A stretch of 64,000 bases of DNA from Lucinisca nassula (Eukaryota > Mollusca > Bivalvia > Lucinida > Lucinidae). Position 1 is the first letter of the stretch. The number at the start of each line of letters is the position of its first letter. The position numbers were made by a program, and so were the translations under genes. Under the pieces are notes generated by a model. It saw nothing but the letters and a program-made list of their open reading frames with translations, had not been told where the DNA came from and did no database searches. Location of the stretch: NCBI GenBank assembly GCA_963580285.1, contig OY757019.1, positions 63,818,587 to 63,882,586 of the forward strand. The letters are read 5' to 3'. Positions 12,808 to 23,860 of this stretch are shown here, piece by piece.

Positions 12808-12955
12808 CCTCGGTCCGGCGGTTCTAACCAGTACCCACAATCTATGTTTTTGTACAGAAGTAAGAAAATGGATGTATAATCCTGTAAACCCCAGTTTTAC
12901 TGTATAAAAGTGGGGATTTAGGGGGTCAAAACTATATAGACGTGTTTTCGTGATG
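12808..12955 (+). mobile_element. MITE, right part (split copy)
   Basis: It contains the right arm of the central hairpin (CGGCGGTTCTAACCAGTACC), the CCCCAGTTTTACTGTATAAAAG phrase and the right terminal repeat TAGACGTGTTTTCGTGATG. It completes the copy begun at 10265, but the left arm of the hairpin (about 60 bp) is missing. The insertion was therefore accompanied or followed by a small deletion. Confidence 0.75.
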
Positions 12956-13011
12956 TTTACAAGGACCTGTAATGTAGGGAGGTAGTCCCTAGCTCTCACC
13001 AAAGGGGCAAC

Positions 13012-14200
13012 TTAACTTGTATACTCAACAGCTTTCAGTCCTTTGGTGTATTCCTTGCTTCCAAAGGATAAACCTTTTATAGAACATTTAACTACACCAT
13101 CCTCTGCACCATCAGCTATGAAAAATATCGAATCTGGAAGGGTATTCCAATCTTTAATGGTCCGAGGGAAGAGAGATCCTTTCCAGTTGTCAGTTCTTGC
13201 AATAGGGGTCTGAGAAACATGCGAATGATAATTTCTGCAGTGCTTAATTGCGGGAATAAGCACATCGGTTGCCATGCTAGCCGTACCCTTTAGACGTTTA
13301 TACAATAGTATACATCTACTTTCTCTTCTCCTTTTCATGAGTGATTCCATCTTAAATTTTCTAGTATTCTTGTCATACTCATGGTTCAAAACAGTAATTG
13401 ATAGTTACAAATCTAGCAGCTCTATTCTGAACTTTTCCAATTTCTTCTTCATGGGCCACTCCGTCACTTGACTACCATATTCAAAGATTGAGCAAACAGG
13501 TTCTTTATATGCTGCCTCTCTTACATCCTGGGGGCATTAAGATTACGCCTCAGGAAACCAAGTGTTCTATTTGCCTTAGTTCCCATATTGCTAATGAAAT
13601 ATATATGTATTCCATCTCAGGTCATGTGTAATTGTGACGCAAAAGTATTAAATGGATTTATTAGTTCATATGCTGGTTATCTACATAATACTGCACTTGA
13701 TAGGTTGAAATCTTATACCCCATTTTCTTGCCCAACATCCACATCCTAATCTATCGATATCTTTCTGAAGTTTCAATGAGTCCTTTGAATCTCTAATTTC
13801 ACGGTAGCAAGCATGCGAATAGTCTCATTTCTGAGTCAATGTCAGTGGAAACTGCATTAATGTACAAGGGTAACAACAATGTACCGAGAACGGCACCTTG
13901 TGGGACATCAGACAAAACTGGAACCCACTCCTAAGTTTCACCACTGATAACAACGCGCAGTTGTCGATTAGAAAGAAAGGAATCTTTCCATTTGCGAGTA
14001 TTTAGGCTGCATTTTCCAGGGTCCAGCATAGCATAGCACAGCAACTACAAAACAGAAGGGTGCATTTTGACAATCAGCAATCAATTGCACACCATAGATA
14101 CAATGATCAGTGAACCTGGATTGGTTTAGCACATCAAACATCTCAGAGTCAAACACATGAAAATTTTCCACTTTTATACAATCCCTTTGGAGGATAACCT
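13012..14200 (-). pseudogene. LINE reverse-transcriptase relic
   Basis: On the minus strand SFLSNRQLRVVISGET is followed by a stop and then EWVPVLSDVPQGAVLGTLLL and PLYINAVSTDID (about 13985-13850). This is the [21 protein letters not shown] block of non-LTR reverse transcriptase. The catalytic FADD box is degraded to FACLP. The 3' end is an intact 125-codon stretch (13012-13389) containing RTDNWKGSLFPRTIKDWNTL, the typical C-terminal tail of these proteins. In-frame stops and frameshifts separate the blocks, so the copy is dead. There is no sign of an endonuclease domain in the window. Confidence 0.85.
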
Positions 14201-15837
14201 GGGTGGGATTAAAGCTTCTATCCTAAGGTTTGAACTAGGATTTCCTCATCTAATGTGCAAGAACTAGTAAAAGGGCCGAAAGAAAAAATCCTTCAAAAAG
14301 TATGCGTGTCCAGGAAAGACCCGAATCCGCGTACACCGACCAAGGTCATTGGTTCCCGTATTAATATAATAAATAAGTCTTTAGTTGCTCGCAGAAGGTA
14401 AACAGACTATGCGGATGTGCAAAGTATCTCCAGTCACTACTGTTCTGATAAATTATTTTGCAGTCTTATGATAACACATTGTGACCAAACAGTGTCTCAG
14501 TGAAGTTGTTATTGCTCAATACAGCTCATTGCCTTGTGTAACAAATGTCGCTCTGACCTTTCCTCGTGGCAAATGAAATAATAAACTATTTGTTTAAACG
14601 GGGATATTAAACCAAATGTGCATTTCTGTAGTTTACATGTACATGGACATGGGCAGGTTATTTGTATGACACATGCAAACTTTATGGGTTAGAGCGACTG
14701 CTGATTGTGCGTCAGATGTATACAGAAATTGTCTACATGTCATAAACGATATGCTCTGGCACTCAGCTACACGAAATGTCAGCAAACACATCTTACAACC
14801 CAAACACATTCTAATTTCGGAATGTTAAGTGCATCAGTTCACGTTGCAATTTTACAACAAAAGGGGCAGACATGTGCCTGTCTTCTCGGTTAATTCTTGA
14901 AAACTGGCGCTTGTAATAGAAAAAAAATTCCAACTTTGAAGTTTCCATATCTGTGTTTGTTGCACCCAGGCACAAAACATGATCCGTGGTAAGTTTTACC
15001 CGTGTTTCAAGATAGTGCGCTCAGAAAAATCGATACAATCCTTATTCTAAAAGTTTTAATGAATTATCAAAAATAATATATTTACTACGATACCTAGAGA
15101 CATGAAAAACCCTAGAATGGCCGTGTACATATTTAACACGAAAAGTTTTGTTTTTAGCTTATTGTGGCCTAATTTATAGCTTTGTTTTTTTTTTCATCTT
15201 AGGCCGTGTCATGACTTGTAATTTGGACAAAACAACAAAAATGCAACCGCTTGTAATCTCATAACCACTTGAAAAGAGAATTCGTGATATTTCCTTCAAA
15301 ATAAAGTAAACATTAAACTTAAACTTTTTCCCCGCCAACAAAATTTCATCTGCGTCCGTTGTACCCAGTCGTGTTCGTTGTATCGCAGTAACCGGTGTAT
15401 GAGAGAGATTTCATGATACATGCATCTCTTTCAGAGGATACCAAATTTGATGTTATAAAGGCTTTCAATTCTTCTTCTTTGTATCTGAATGATCTATTGT
15501 ATATTGACAATAACTTCTTTGCTAATATGGTCAATCCAATTTACCCACCAGAACTTGAATTAAATTAAGATAACAAGTACAACCTTTTGTGTCTCTGAAA
15601 TTTTCTCCCTTTGAAATAAGCAACTAGCAACCTCTTGGGTTTCAGTTACGAGTTTATTTGAAGTTAAGGTCATTTTTTTCATGATTTTTTCAAAATTACC
15701 TGGGCTTCACATGTTCAGTTATTTCTTTATAAATAAAGCACTGGGTCTGTATGGGAAGCAAATACTATTGGCGACATAACAAAGTTTGTTAACACGTTTA
15801 AACAACGACTGAATAAAAGCACCGCAGACACTGCATA
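14201..15837. other. No gene recognised
   Basis: AT-rich sequence without family resemblance. The phrase at 15349-15384 (CGTTGTACCCAGTCGTGTTC) is the inverted counterpart of one at about 9562-9596, so part of this stretch may be an old dispersed repeat. Confidence 0.4.
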
Positions 15838-17214
15838 ATACCCCGCCACTGCTAAGCAATGTAACTTATTTGAAGATATATCAAGGCTAAATAACTAGAA
15901 AGGGGATAGGCAGAGATATGATCCACAAGTGTAATATCTGAAGTTGTTAGAAGATGTAGGAAGCATATGTAAAAATCCATTTTTCAGACATTTGATGGGA
16001 AGGCAACTCAATAAGTTGACATTATTAGAAAATTATGGAGGCAAATATTTACCTTAAATGGCTGTGGAACATGTATCTTTATGCGGTACATGTAACAATT
16101 TCATGTTTTTCGATGTACTGCCTGTCTGACTATATTCTTTCGTAAAGATTGATCATGAAGTAATTTCTATGGTCATTGTGCTCCTTCCACTGATTCAAGA
16201 AGGACAGGCATGAAGTATGTGCACTAAGTACTGGTTAACCACTTAGAAGGGTTTAGCTTGCAGTTTGGTTAACTGGCTGCAGCTATATGACTGAAATACT
16301 GTTGCTATGCTGCTAAATTCCAACACAACCAACCAATAAGGGCAGTTGTCAGTTACTGGTGAAAGTAATTTCGAATAATCTTTGATATATATATATATAG
16401 TTCTATTTTCATTCTACTTTCTAAATATATGGTATCTGTAAAATCATATTTGCCGCATGGTTTGAGGGTGCCATATATTCATCTCATGCACAAGTAACAT
16501 ATATTATCACCTACTTATCTGCTTCACATAACTGTAGACCCTATCTTCTCTCTTAGCTGTACATGTAGGCAAAATTCGATCAGCTTCAGCGAAGAATGTT
16601 CGAACAGTTTCATCCAGATATTCCATATAGTAAGGGAACTAGAGGCCAAAAACCATTTTTCAGATATTTCAAAGGCAGATAACTCAATCGCTGGGAAAGC
16701 CAGTCATGTTCCTTTGCCACAGTATGTAACATTTAATCTACTACATATCTATGAAGTTTCAGCAAGATATTGTAAATAATAAACGAACTACAGTCTAAAA
16801 TGCATTTTTAAATACGTCAAGGGCAGATAACTCAAGAACTGGAACAGCCAGAGTAGCAGTCCTTGGTCACAATATGAACCGTTTAGTTCTCTATATATCT
16901 GTGAAGTTTCATCCAGATATTCCATATAGTAAGGGAACTAGAGGCCAAAAACCATTTTTCAGATACTGAAAAGGGCAATAACTCTGCTAAAAATTAACGG
17001 ATCTTGCCCATTAACAATCCCAAACCACTCACCCCCGATACTAATATATATGCAAAATTTGAACAAAATCCGGGAAAAAATACTCAAGTTATCGATCGGA
17101 AACGAAGTGCGGACGGACGGACGGACAGACATACGGACGGACGGACCGACGGACGGACGGACAGACACCGGAGGGTATAACATAATACCCCGCCACTATC
17201 GTGTGGCGGGGTAT
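15838..17214 (-). mobile_element. Tandem-repeat element, ATACCCCGCCAC family
   Basis: The ends are mirror images: ATACCCCGCCAC at 15838 and GTGGCGGGGTAT at 17203-17214. Next to the right end lie a hairpin (ATACCCCGCCACTATCGTGTGGCGGGGTAT, 17184-17214), then a (GGAC)n tract (17111-17163), then degenerate monomers. The monomers contain GAAGTTTCA(T/G)CCAGATATTCC and GGGCAGATAACTC, with a near-duplicate segment at about 16610-16675 and 16905-16970. The architecture is that of the AGCTCACCTGAGCC elements but on the opposite strand and with unrelated sequence. Part of a SINE with a TTGATCATGAA..CCACTGATTCAAGAAGG body sits inside at about 16135-16250. Confidence 0.65.
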
Positions 17215-18165
17215 AAAAACTGTTTTTCACAAGACTGGCATTCAGACATAAGCGAATCACCTAAATCAACGCATTATTGTAACTTTAAACTTATGCTAGA
17301 AATTTAAACTTATGCTAGACATTGAGTTATCTTGCTTAAGATGTATCCTATATATACAGAAATACTTTGGTGAATATTCGTTGTTCTAGTCATCAATTGG
17401 TGATAGAGAAAGGTCGACATCAGAATACTGAAAGAAAGTTAAGGTTTTTTCTTTTATGTTTAAAACGAAATGTCTTTACAGTAGACAATGAATTTCATTT
17501 TTTCTCTGTTTGCCCTTCGGGCATTATATTTTAAACCTCAGTGGAATAAAATAATTGTAACTTTGAATATGTCTAACGATGACAAAGATTCGATTTTCGC
17601 TATATATATTTTTACAGTCTAATATATGATTTATTTAATATTTCGAATATAAATTCATACGAAACATAATGCCGCGTCTGGTCAGGGTCTTCACAGTATG
17701 CCAAAAGATCAGCAGTTTCAGTCAAGAAAATGATAATAAAACCAGCCAAGCACCCTTAGAATGACAAATAGACTCGTCCAATGCATAAGGATAGAAGAAT
17801 CCACTCGGCATAAATGGGTTAAAATATTCAGTATGAATACAAAACCATTCTAAAATGGTAAAACACAGATGACATTGATTGATTATAAACTGCATAAAAT
17901 AACACAAGAAATCAAAAAGACACACAAGATGCACACATTTTGAATTTTTAAATTCTGTTTGCACAAAACTTGAAATGCACAAGATCTAAAGTTTCAACCG
18001 AAAGAAAATTTTCTGACTAGCAAAACACAGATAACAGAATCAATATGTTGGTTCCATCAAGAGATCACTTCAGTAAAACGCTGTTAATAACATCCCACAG
18101 AGCAAGATTGTTTTATTTGAAATATAACAAACACACGGTACCGTTGTCATAGAAATGAGAAGGTA
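17215..18165. other. No gene recognised
   Basis: AT-rich spacer between the 15838-17214 element and the region shared with the decayed transposase copy. No repeats or coding signal that I can name. Confidence 0.45.
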
Positions 18166-18381
18166 TATTATCGATTGCGGAAAGATTTAGCAACTCAGCC
18201 GGACACCTGTCAAACTATTAGGCTAGCGTAATCACAGTTTGTTTGTAACTGCGTCATACAGTTCAAACATTGTGGCCAATCAGAAGTAGTTTTGTGCAAG
18301 CGCGTCACTGATGATTATGTATAGTCCGTTTCTATATTTCTGCTTTATCGCCCGCTAAATTCAACCGTCATATTATTAAAA
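18166..18381 (+). other. 5' noncoding part of the Tc1/mariner-type transposon
   Basis: From TATTATCGATTGCGGAAAGA onward this is shared with 57395-57565 (GCGTAATCACAG, AACTGCGTCATAC, CCAATCAGAAGTAGTTTTG, GATGATT..TATAGTCCGTTTC). It therefore belongs to the transposon rather than to its chromosomal site. I could not identify a terminal inverted repeat. A CCAAT-like box (18277) lies in it. Confidence 0.6.
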
Positions 18382-18776
18382 ATGTCTAGATGTGAGAAAA
18401 CAACACTAAGCTTGGACTTCCGAGAATTAATAATTCGAAAAATTAAAGAGAAGGGTGCCGATTCGGAAACTGGGACAACCCTTCGCGGAACATTTCTTAC
18501 TGTTGCAAAGGACGTAGGAATCCACCATTCTACTGTGAAAAATATTTGGACACGTTTCGTTTCGAGTAAATCGCTAGACCCAACACCCATTCCGGGTCGA
18601 CCTAGAAAGTTAAACGACACTGACATAGAATATATAAAGATGATTAAGACAGAGAATCCCTCTCTTACTCATGCTGAAGTGCGAGATAAACTTGACGAAA
18701 ACTCTAATGTCAAAGTTGACACTTCTACCGTTTGTCGAGCTGTCAAGCGCAGACTAGACCCATGCGAATGGACTTG
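18382..18776 (+). pseudogene. Tc1/mariner-type transposase, N-terminal half (split by the giant element)
   Basis: This is the DNA-binding half of a DDE transposase. It contains a first helix-turn-helix (about residues 10-60, with DVGIHHSTVKNIWTRF), the PGRPRKL linker motif typical of Tc1/mariner proteins, and a second helix-turn-helix (about residues 75-130, SLTHAEVRDKL..STVCRAVKRRL). The start at 18382 is the first Met and fits the expected length. The frame is interrupted at codon 132 by the 29-kb element. The physical frame runs on to 19143, adding about 121 element-encoded residues that are not transposase. The catalytic half is at 47935-48586. Counting one copy of the 6-bp duplication, 395 + 652 nt = 1047 nt, an exact 349 codons including the stop, the usual size of the family. 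No other lesion is seen in this half. Confidence 0.9.
18771..18776. repeat. Target-site duplication, left copy (GACTTG)
   Basis: Six bases, GACTTG, directly precede TATGGAAAGCC. The identical GACTTG directly follows CTTTCCATA at 47929-47934. Confidence 0.92.
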
Positions 18777-18839
18777 TATGGAAAGCCATGGCTGTCTTAA
18801 GGTCTGTATGTGCAAGTTGGTAGACGCAGTGGTCAATAT

Positions 18840-19800
18840 ATTTGATCAAATGCATATTTTACTGGATCAGATTTGTAAATCATTCAGTGGTGGAGTCATA
18901 GTATTGGGTGCAAACAACAAACTACTGTGTGCATTGGTTATGATATTTGGTCGGCGTAGCATATTATCCAATGAACTGCATATAGCAGTTGATGGTGGTG
19001 CCATAATACTGGATTCAGCGGATAAATTATTGCGTGTACAAACTATGATATTTGGTTTAAATAGCACAGTATTAGACTCATTCACCATTGCACTCAGTGC
19101 AATAAATATAACAGTTGGTAAATTTTTAAGCTGGTATACGTAAAGGTCAGACTATATTATTCGTTTAACATTTAACCTGATCAAATTAATATTTTACTGG
19201 GTTAAATGTATAAATTATTGGGTAGTGGCGTCATAGTATTTGATGCACCCAACATAATGGTGTATAGACTGGTTACAATATTTGGTCAGTTATGCAATTT
19301 ATTTGATCCAACACATAAAACACTTGGTGTTGGTATCATAGTATTGGATGCATTTGTCATAATACCGAGTAAAGTGTATACAGGGATTGGTTCGAAGGGC
19401 ACTTTATTTGGTCAAAACATTTAATTGGACAGGTGTGATATGAATATTACTTGGTGCAAGCAACATATTAATATGTGCATTGATTATAATAATTGGTCAG
19501 CAACAATTTTTTTTATCAAATGCATACATCAATGGCTGTTGATGCCATGATACTAGTCCCATCAGGCAATCTATTTTGTGTTATAATAATAGTATTTGAT
19601 TTAAATACAAAGTATTTGATTCATGTGTCATACCCTGCAGTGTGGTGACTATAATATTGGATAAGAAGAGCAGTTTATTTGGTGGTAAAATATATCATTG
19701 TATATGCTCACCATATTATTGGATTGTTTCAACATAATAGTCAATGTAAAAGTCATAATATTTGGTCGTTTTGTCATAGCACTAGCAGCAGCGCTCTTGA
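18840..19800 (+). repeat. Subterminal degenerate motif region
   Basis: Variants of ATAATATTTGGTC / ATAGTATTGGATGC recur throughout, for example near 18857, 18898, 18941, 18958, 19005, 19047, 19068, 19107, 19246, 19278, 19338, 19394 and 19766. Many spacings are close to 21 or 42 bp. The mirror set is in 46900-47860. Open frames here (the tail of the frame ending at 19143, and 19206-19424) follow the motif rather than any protein family. Repeated subterminal motifs are what transposase-binding regions of long-end elements look like, but that role is inference. Confidence 0.55.
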
Positions 19801-19899
19801 TAAAATCCGGACCGGACTAAAACCCGGAACCGCAACGGTTTCTGGTCAACACGTACCCGAGTCAACTCGTACCCACACACATAATTGGTGATTTGTTTG

Positions 19900-19974
19900 A
19901 TGAACGGACAGACGGACTGACAGACAGACACACGGGCGGGTGGAGATGAATGAATTATGAATGAATGAATAAAT

Positions 19975-20050
<76 letters not shown>

Positions 20051-20099
20051 CATGGACGGAAGGACGGACAAGTGAACGGATGGACGACAGAGAGAGAGA

Positions 20100-20133
<34 letters not shown>
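19900..20133. repeat. Microsatellite cluster: (GGAC)n, (TAGA)n, (GA)n
   Basis: GGACAGACGGACTGACAGAC, then GAATGAATGAAT, about 19 TAGA units (19974-20050), GGACGGAAGGACGGAC, and (GA)n (20090-20133). The mirror copy is at 46500-46800, where the tetranucleotide run is longer, about 34 units in two blocks. Confidence 0.95.
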
Positions 20134-20136
<3 letters not shown>

Positions 20137-20199
20137 GTTAAATGGATATTATTTTGGTTACTACTTTTGATTTAATTAGCACTTCGGCTAAACATAACA

Positions 20200-20432
20200 C
20201 CTTGTTTCTGCTCAAAAACATAGATTGTGGGTACTCGTTAGAACCGCCTCACTGAAGCGGTTCTAACGAGTACCCACAATCAATGTTACTAAGGCGGTTC
20301 TAATGAGTACCCACAAACTATGTTTTGAGCAGAAATACGAAAAGTAGCCGAATTTTTTTCTGAAAAGTTTCATTTTTTGGCGGTGAACTTTTCAATATAT
20401 TTGAATAGGCCTGTTTTCATTATGAATCTTAC
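20200..20432 (-). mobile_element. MITE-derived palindromes inside the left arm
   Basis: Two or more ACTCGTTAGAACCGCCTC-type palindromes (20231-20311), then, reading outwards on the minus strand, GGCGGTAAACTTTTCAATA-like sequence and ATAGGCCTGTTTTCATTATG. These are recognisable as the left half of the MITE family seen complete at 54576-54849. The mirror copy is at 46200-46432. Confidence 0.7.
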
Positions 20433-20439
20433 AGATTCC

Positions 20440-21455
20440 CACCCATAAACCATATATATTCTTGTTCCTTATGATAAGACACATTAAGTGACACCAGCCT
20501 GGTGGTCCCCGGGTGGCCCAGGCCCACGCCTCACTCCTTTACTCCATTAAAAAGCCATATATCTCAGAAACCGTTCAGATCCCCACCCGAAACCATATAT
20601 ATTCTTGTTCCTTATGATAAGATGCATTCAGTGACACCAGCCTGGGGGTCCCCCGGGCCATGCCTGGGCCCTGCCTCACCCCCTCCACTTCAAAAGGCCT
20701 TATATCTCAGAACTTTTACAGAGTCCCACCCGCAAACCATATATATTCTTGTTCTTTATGATAAGACACATTGAGCGACACCAGCCTGGTGGTCCCCGGG
20801 GATGCGCCGGGCCATGTCTCTCACCTTTATTTCATTAAAAGCCATATATCTAAGAAACCGTTCAGATCCCCACCCTTAAACCATATATATTCGTGTTCCT
20901 TATGATAAGACTCATTCCGTCACACTAACCTGGGGGTCTCTTTGTGCTGGGGCAATGTGCTGGGGCAATGTCCCGCCCCTCCACTTCATAAAAGGCCATA
21001 TATCTCAGAAGCCATTCAAATAATCCCCACCCCATAATCATAAACATTCTTGTTCCTTGTTATTAGACACATTCAGTCACACCAACTTGGGCAGGGGCCA
21101 TTCCTCTCCCCTCCACTTCATAAAAGGGTCTCATATCTCAGAAACCATACAGATCCCACCCCATAACCATATATGTTTTTTGGCCCTTATGATAAGACTC
21201 ATTCATTGACAACACTCTTGGGCTTTCTTGGATCCGCCGGGACCATGCCCCAACCTTCCACTGCTTAAAATGCCTTATATCTCAGGAACCATACAGATCC
21301 CCACCTCTAAACCATATATAGTCTTTTTCAAAATATGATAAAAACGCATTTAGAGATACCAACCAAGGCTCCAATGGGTCCATGCCCCAACCCCTCTAAT
21401 GCATAAAAGGCCTAATATTTCAGATACAGTCCACATGGGTGCTCATTTGGGGGTG
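20440..21455 (+). repeat. Tandem array of a 141-147-bp repeat (left arm block)
   Basis: About seven units, each with AAACCATATATATTCTTGTT, CCTTATGATAAGACACATT, a CCTGGGGGTCCCCGGG-type GC-rich stretch, CCCTCCACTTCATAAAAGGC and ATATCTCAGAAACC. The same family forms a larger block at 38010-39440 in the same orientation and the mirror block at 45170-46215. Confidence 0.9.
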
Positions 21456-21784
21456 GGGTGGGGGCGGGGGGGCTCGTTAAGTAGACATTATAATTGGTAG
21501 ATTAAAATCATATCGGCTGCCATTTGGCAGTGACCATCTGAGTTCTGTTTTTTTTTACTCCAGTGGGTCGCCAACTTCAACAAAGGGATTTTAACACAAT
21601 AGAGAAAGTACTGTCCTGCTATAGTGCATTTGAAAACTACCAGTTATTGTTAGAGCAATATTCTAACTACATAGAATGTTTCTCCATTCCCCTTTGACAT
21701 AACTCTGATGTACCAGGTAAATAAAGCCGTGAAATCTGTACCCTGGTAAGTCCACTTCATATAGGGAAAAGTGGGGTCGCAGGG
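21456..21784. other. Spacer in the left arm
   Basis: A G-rich tract at 21447-21472, otherwise no recognisable feature. It is mirrored at about 44820-45165, where the right arm has about 20 extra bases near 45104. Confidence 0.5.
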
Positions 21785-22235
21785 GTATACATTATTTTTT
21801 CTTATTTGCAAAACATACTTTGTGAGCATAAATAGATTGTGAGTACTCGTTAAAACCGTCTGAATTCGGCGATTCTAATGAGTACATAATATATGTGCAG
21901 TACTCGTTTTAACCGCCAAACTGAGGCGGTTCTAACGAGCACCTACAATCTAGGCTTTGGTACGGTTCAAACGAGTACCGTCAATCTATGTGTTTTGGAT
22001 CACCATGAGGTGGTTCAAACTAGTACCACACTTCTAAGCAACTAGAAAAATGTCTGCTCCAAAAATACATTGAGGGTACTCGTTAGAATAGATTGTATGT
22101 ACTCGTTAGAACCGCATCATTGAAATGGTTCAATCGAGTACCATAGATAGACAATGAGGTCTGACAAGTACCTACAATCTGTGTTTTGAGGCGGTTCTAA
22201 CGAGAACCCGGAATATATGTTCTGCAGCAGAAATA
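21785..22235. repeat. Cluster of GTACTCGTTAGAACCGCC palindromes
   Basis: At least six copies in both orientations of GTACTCGTT(A/T)(G/A)AACCG with short AT-rich spacers containing ACAATCTATG. The core is the central hairpin of the MITE family, here multiplied without the MITE ends. The mirror is at 44395-44790. Confidence 0.75.
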
Positions 22236-22960
22236 AACATACTTTCAAACGATACCTCCTCTGAAGCCACTGGGTCGATTGGGACCAAATTTCAACTGTA
22301 GTATCCTTGATCGAAAGTTTATGGGGAGAGGTGGTGGTTATAGGAAATTCGGCTCTTTAGTTTGGTTACCACGGCAACTTAGAGTGCCACTGGTTTATAA
22401 TGGGTAAATTCGAAAAATGGCATTTGGTGCCAAGCCGTTGCAGATATTTTGACACAACTTTTACAGAAATGTTCCTTGGATAGTCATCTACCTGATGTAT
22501 GATTTTTGTGCCCACCTCTCATTTTGATTAGTTGCCATGGCGATGGACAGGCAAACTGAAAAAATATTCAAAAATCAACTCCTCGGAAGCCATATTTTAT
22601 TTAAGGCTGATACTGTGCAGAAAGGTTCTTTGTATAAGCTTCTACAAATTTTGTGTTTTTATTGCCATTGCTCAAGAACCTTGGAAAAATTGAAAAATGG
22701 CATTCGTTGCAGATATTTTGTTTAAACTTTTACAGAAAGGTTCCTTGAATAGACAAGTGACTTAATGTGTCTCTCTAGACAAGTGACTTATGTGTCAACC
22801 ACTCAATTTGATAGCTTGTCATGGCAACTAAAAGTCTTAAAATATTCCATTTTGGTGACCCAGTGATAACTCCTGGGATAGATTCATGAAACTTCACAGA
22901 AGAGATGGATGCACAGACAACTGTAATATCATTTACGGCTGACCGGTTTCATAAAAGTAG
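22236..22960 (+). repeat. Degenerate tandem repeat with GTTGCCATGGC phrase
   Basis: Repeated phrases are TTGCAGATATTTTG, CTTTTACAGAAA(T/G)GTTCCTTG and GTTGCCATGGCGA / GTCATGGCAAC. They fall in two to three units of about 280 bp. The mirror is at 43630-44395. Small open frames here are not conserved proteins. Confidence 0.65.
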
Positions 22961-23294
22961 TAATTATAAGGGAAGTTTTAACATGCCGGGTGGGGGGGGG
23001 GGGGTCACGTTACGTTAATTCCGTGACGTGTATATTCTGAATAACAATGCGTAGCGATAAAGAGCTTTTCTTTCTCTTTCCTTCTAACGACACTATCTGT
23101 TTTCATTTGATAAAATGGGAACATTGAACATTGTGTATTTTGGCTCCCTATTCGAGCAGTCCGCAATTTTTGCGCTACTGGTACGTAATTGAGGACTAAG
23201 AAGAAACCGGTGTTTGTGGACCATACACTGGATTGAGCGATGTCGGCTGTTTGGCCACTTCCACACACCCTTCCAAGAGCTTGAGAGGGAGTTT

Positions 23295-23860
23295 TTGTTT
23301 TGTTTTGTTTTGATGGAGGTTTTACGTCCCCGTCAACACATGTTTAGGTCATTTTGGAGACGTTGCTTCTCTCTTTCGCGGAACTTTTACCCGACTGTGG
23401 GATGAAATGACATTCCAAGCGCTACCGTCCGCTGAAACAAAGTGTAGTTTTGTTAATGGGCGGCCTGACACGCACAACTCTAGCTTGGCTGTCTTAGACC
23501 TGCTAAGAGGTATTACCAGTATCAAGTTTTCGGTCGGCTTCAGCTCTGCCGGTCAGGAAGCAATTTGCAACCACATCTTTTTCTAAAGCCCCGATGAGTG
23601 TGGGCCTAATGGTGATTATATGGGTTACATCAGTACAAGTCGACATAGGGGCAACAAGAGTCTTCACCTTCCCATTCGACTTTTTTTGGTGTGTCTCTTG
23701 TCAATTTTAGACCCCTGATCACCGAGGCTTTAGAAATAGATGTGGATGCAGATTACTTTCTGGCAGAGCTGAATCTGACCGAAAACTTGATACTGGTAAT
23801 ACCACTTAGAAGTTCGAAGCCCGTTCAACTGTGCGAGTCGGTTGTCCAACAACAAAAACT
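23295..23860. mobile_element. Head-to-head pair of SINE sequences
   Basis: 23295-23690 is a minus-strand copy of the main SINE (GGAGGTTTTACGTCCCCGTC, GTCATTTTGGAGACGTTGCT, CAGCTCTGCC, AAGCCCCGATG). 23700-23860 is a plus-strand head fragment (GGCTTTAGAAATAGATGTGG, GGCAGAGCTGAATCTGACCG). They face each other and make an imperfect hairpin immediately before the 41-bp repeats. The mirror is at 42751-43320. Confidence 0.7.

Noticed and set aside
9562..15384. Long-range inverted pair around ACAACGAACrCGACTGGGTA (9562-9596, 15349-15384)
   Set aside because: Similarity stops after about 35 bp on either side, so it is too short to define an element.
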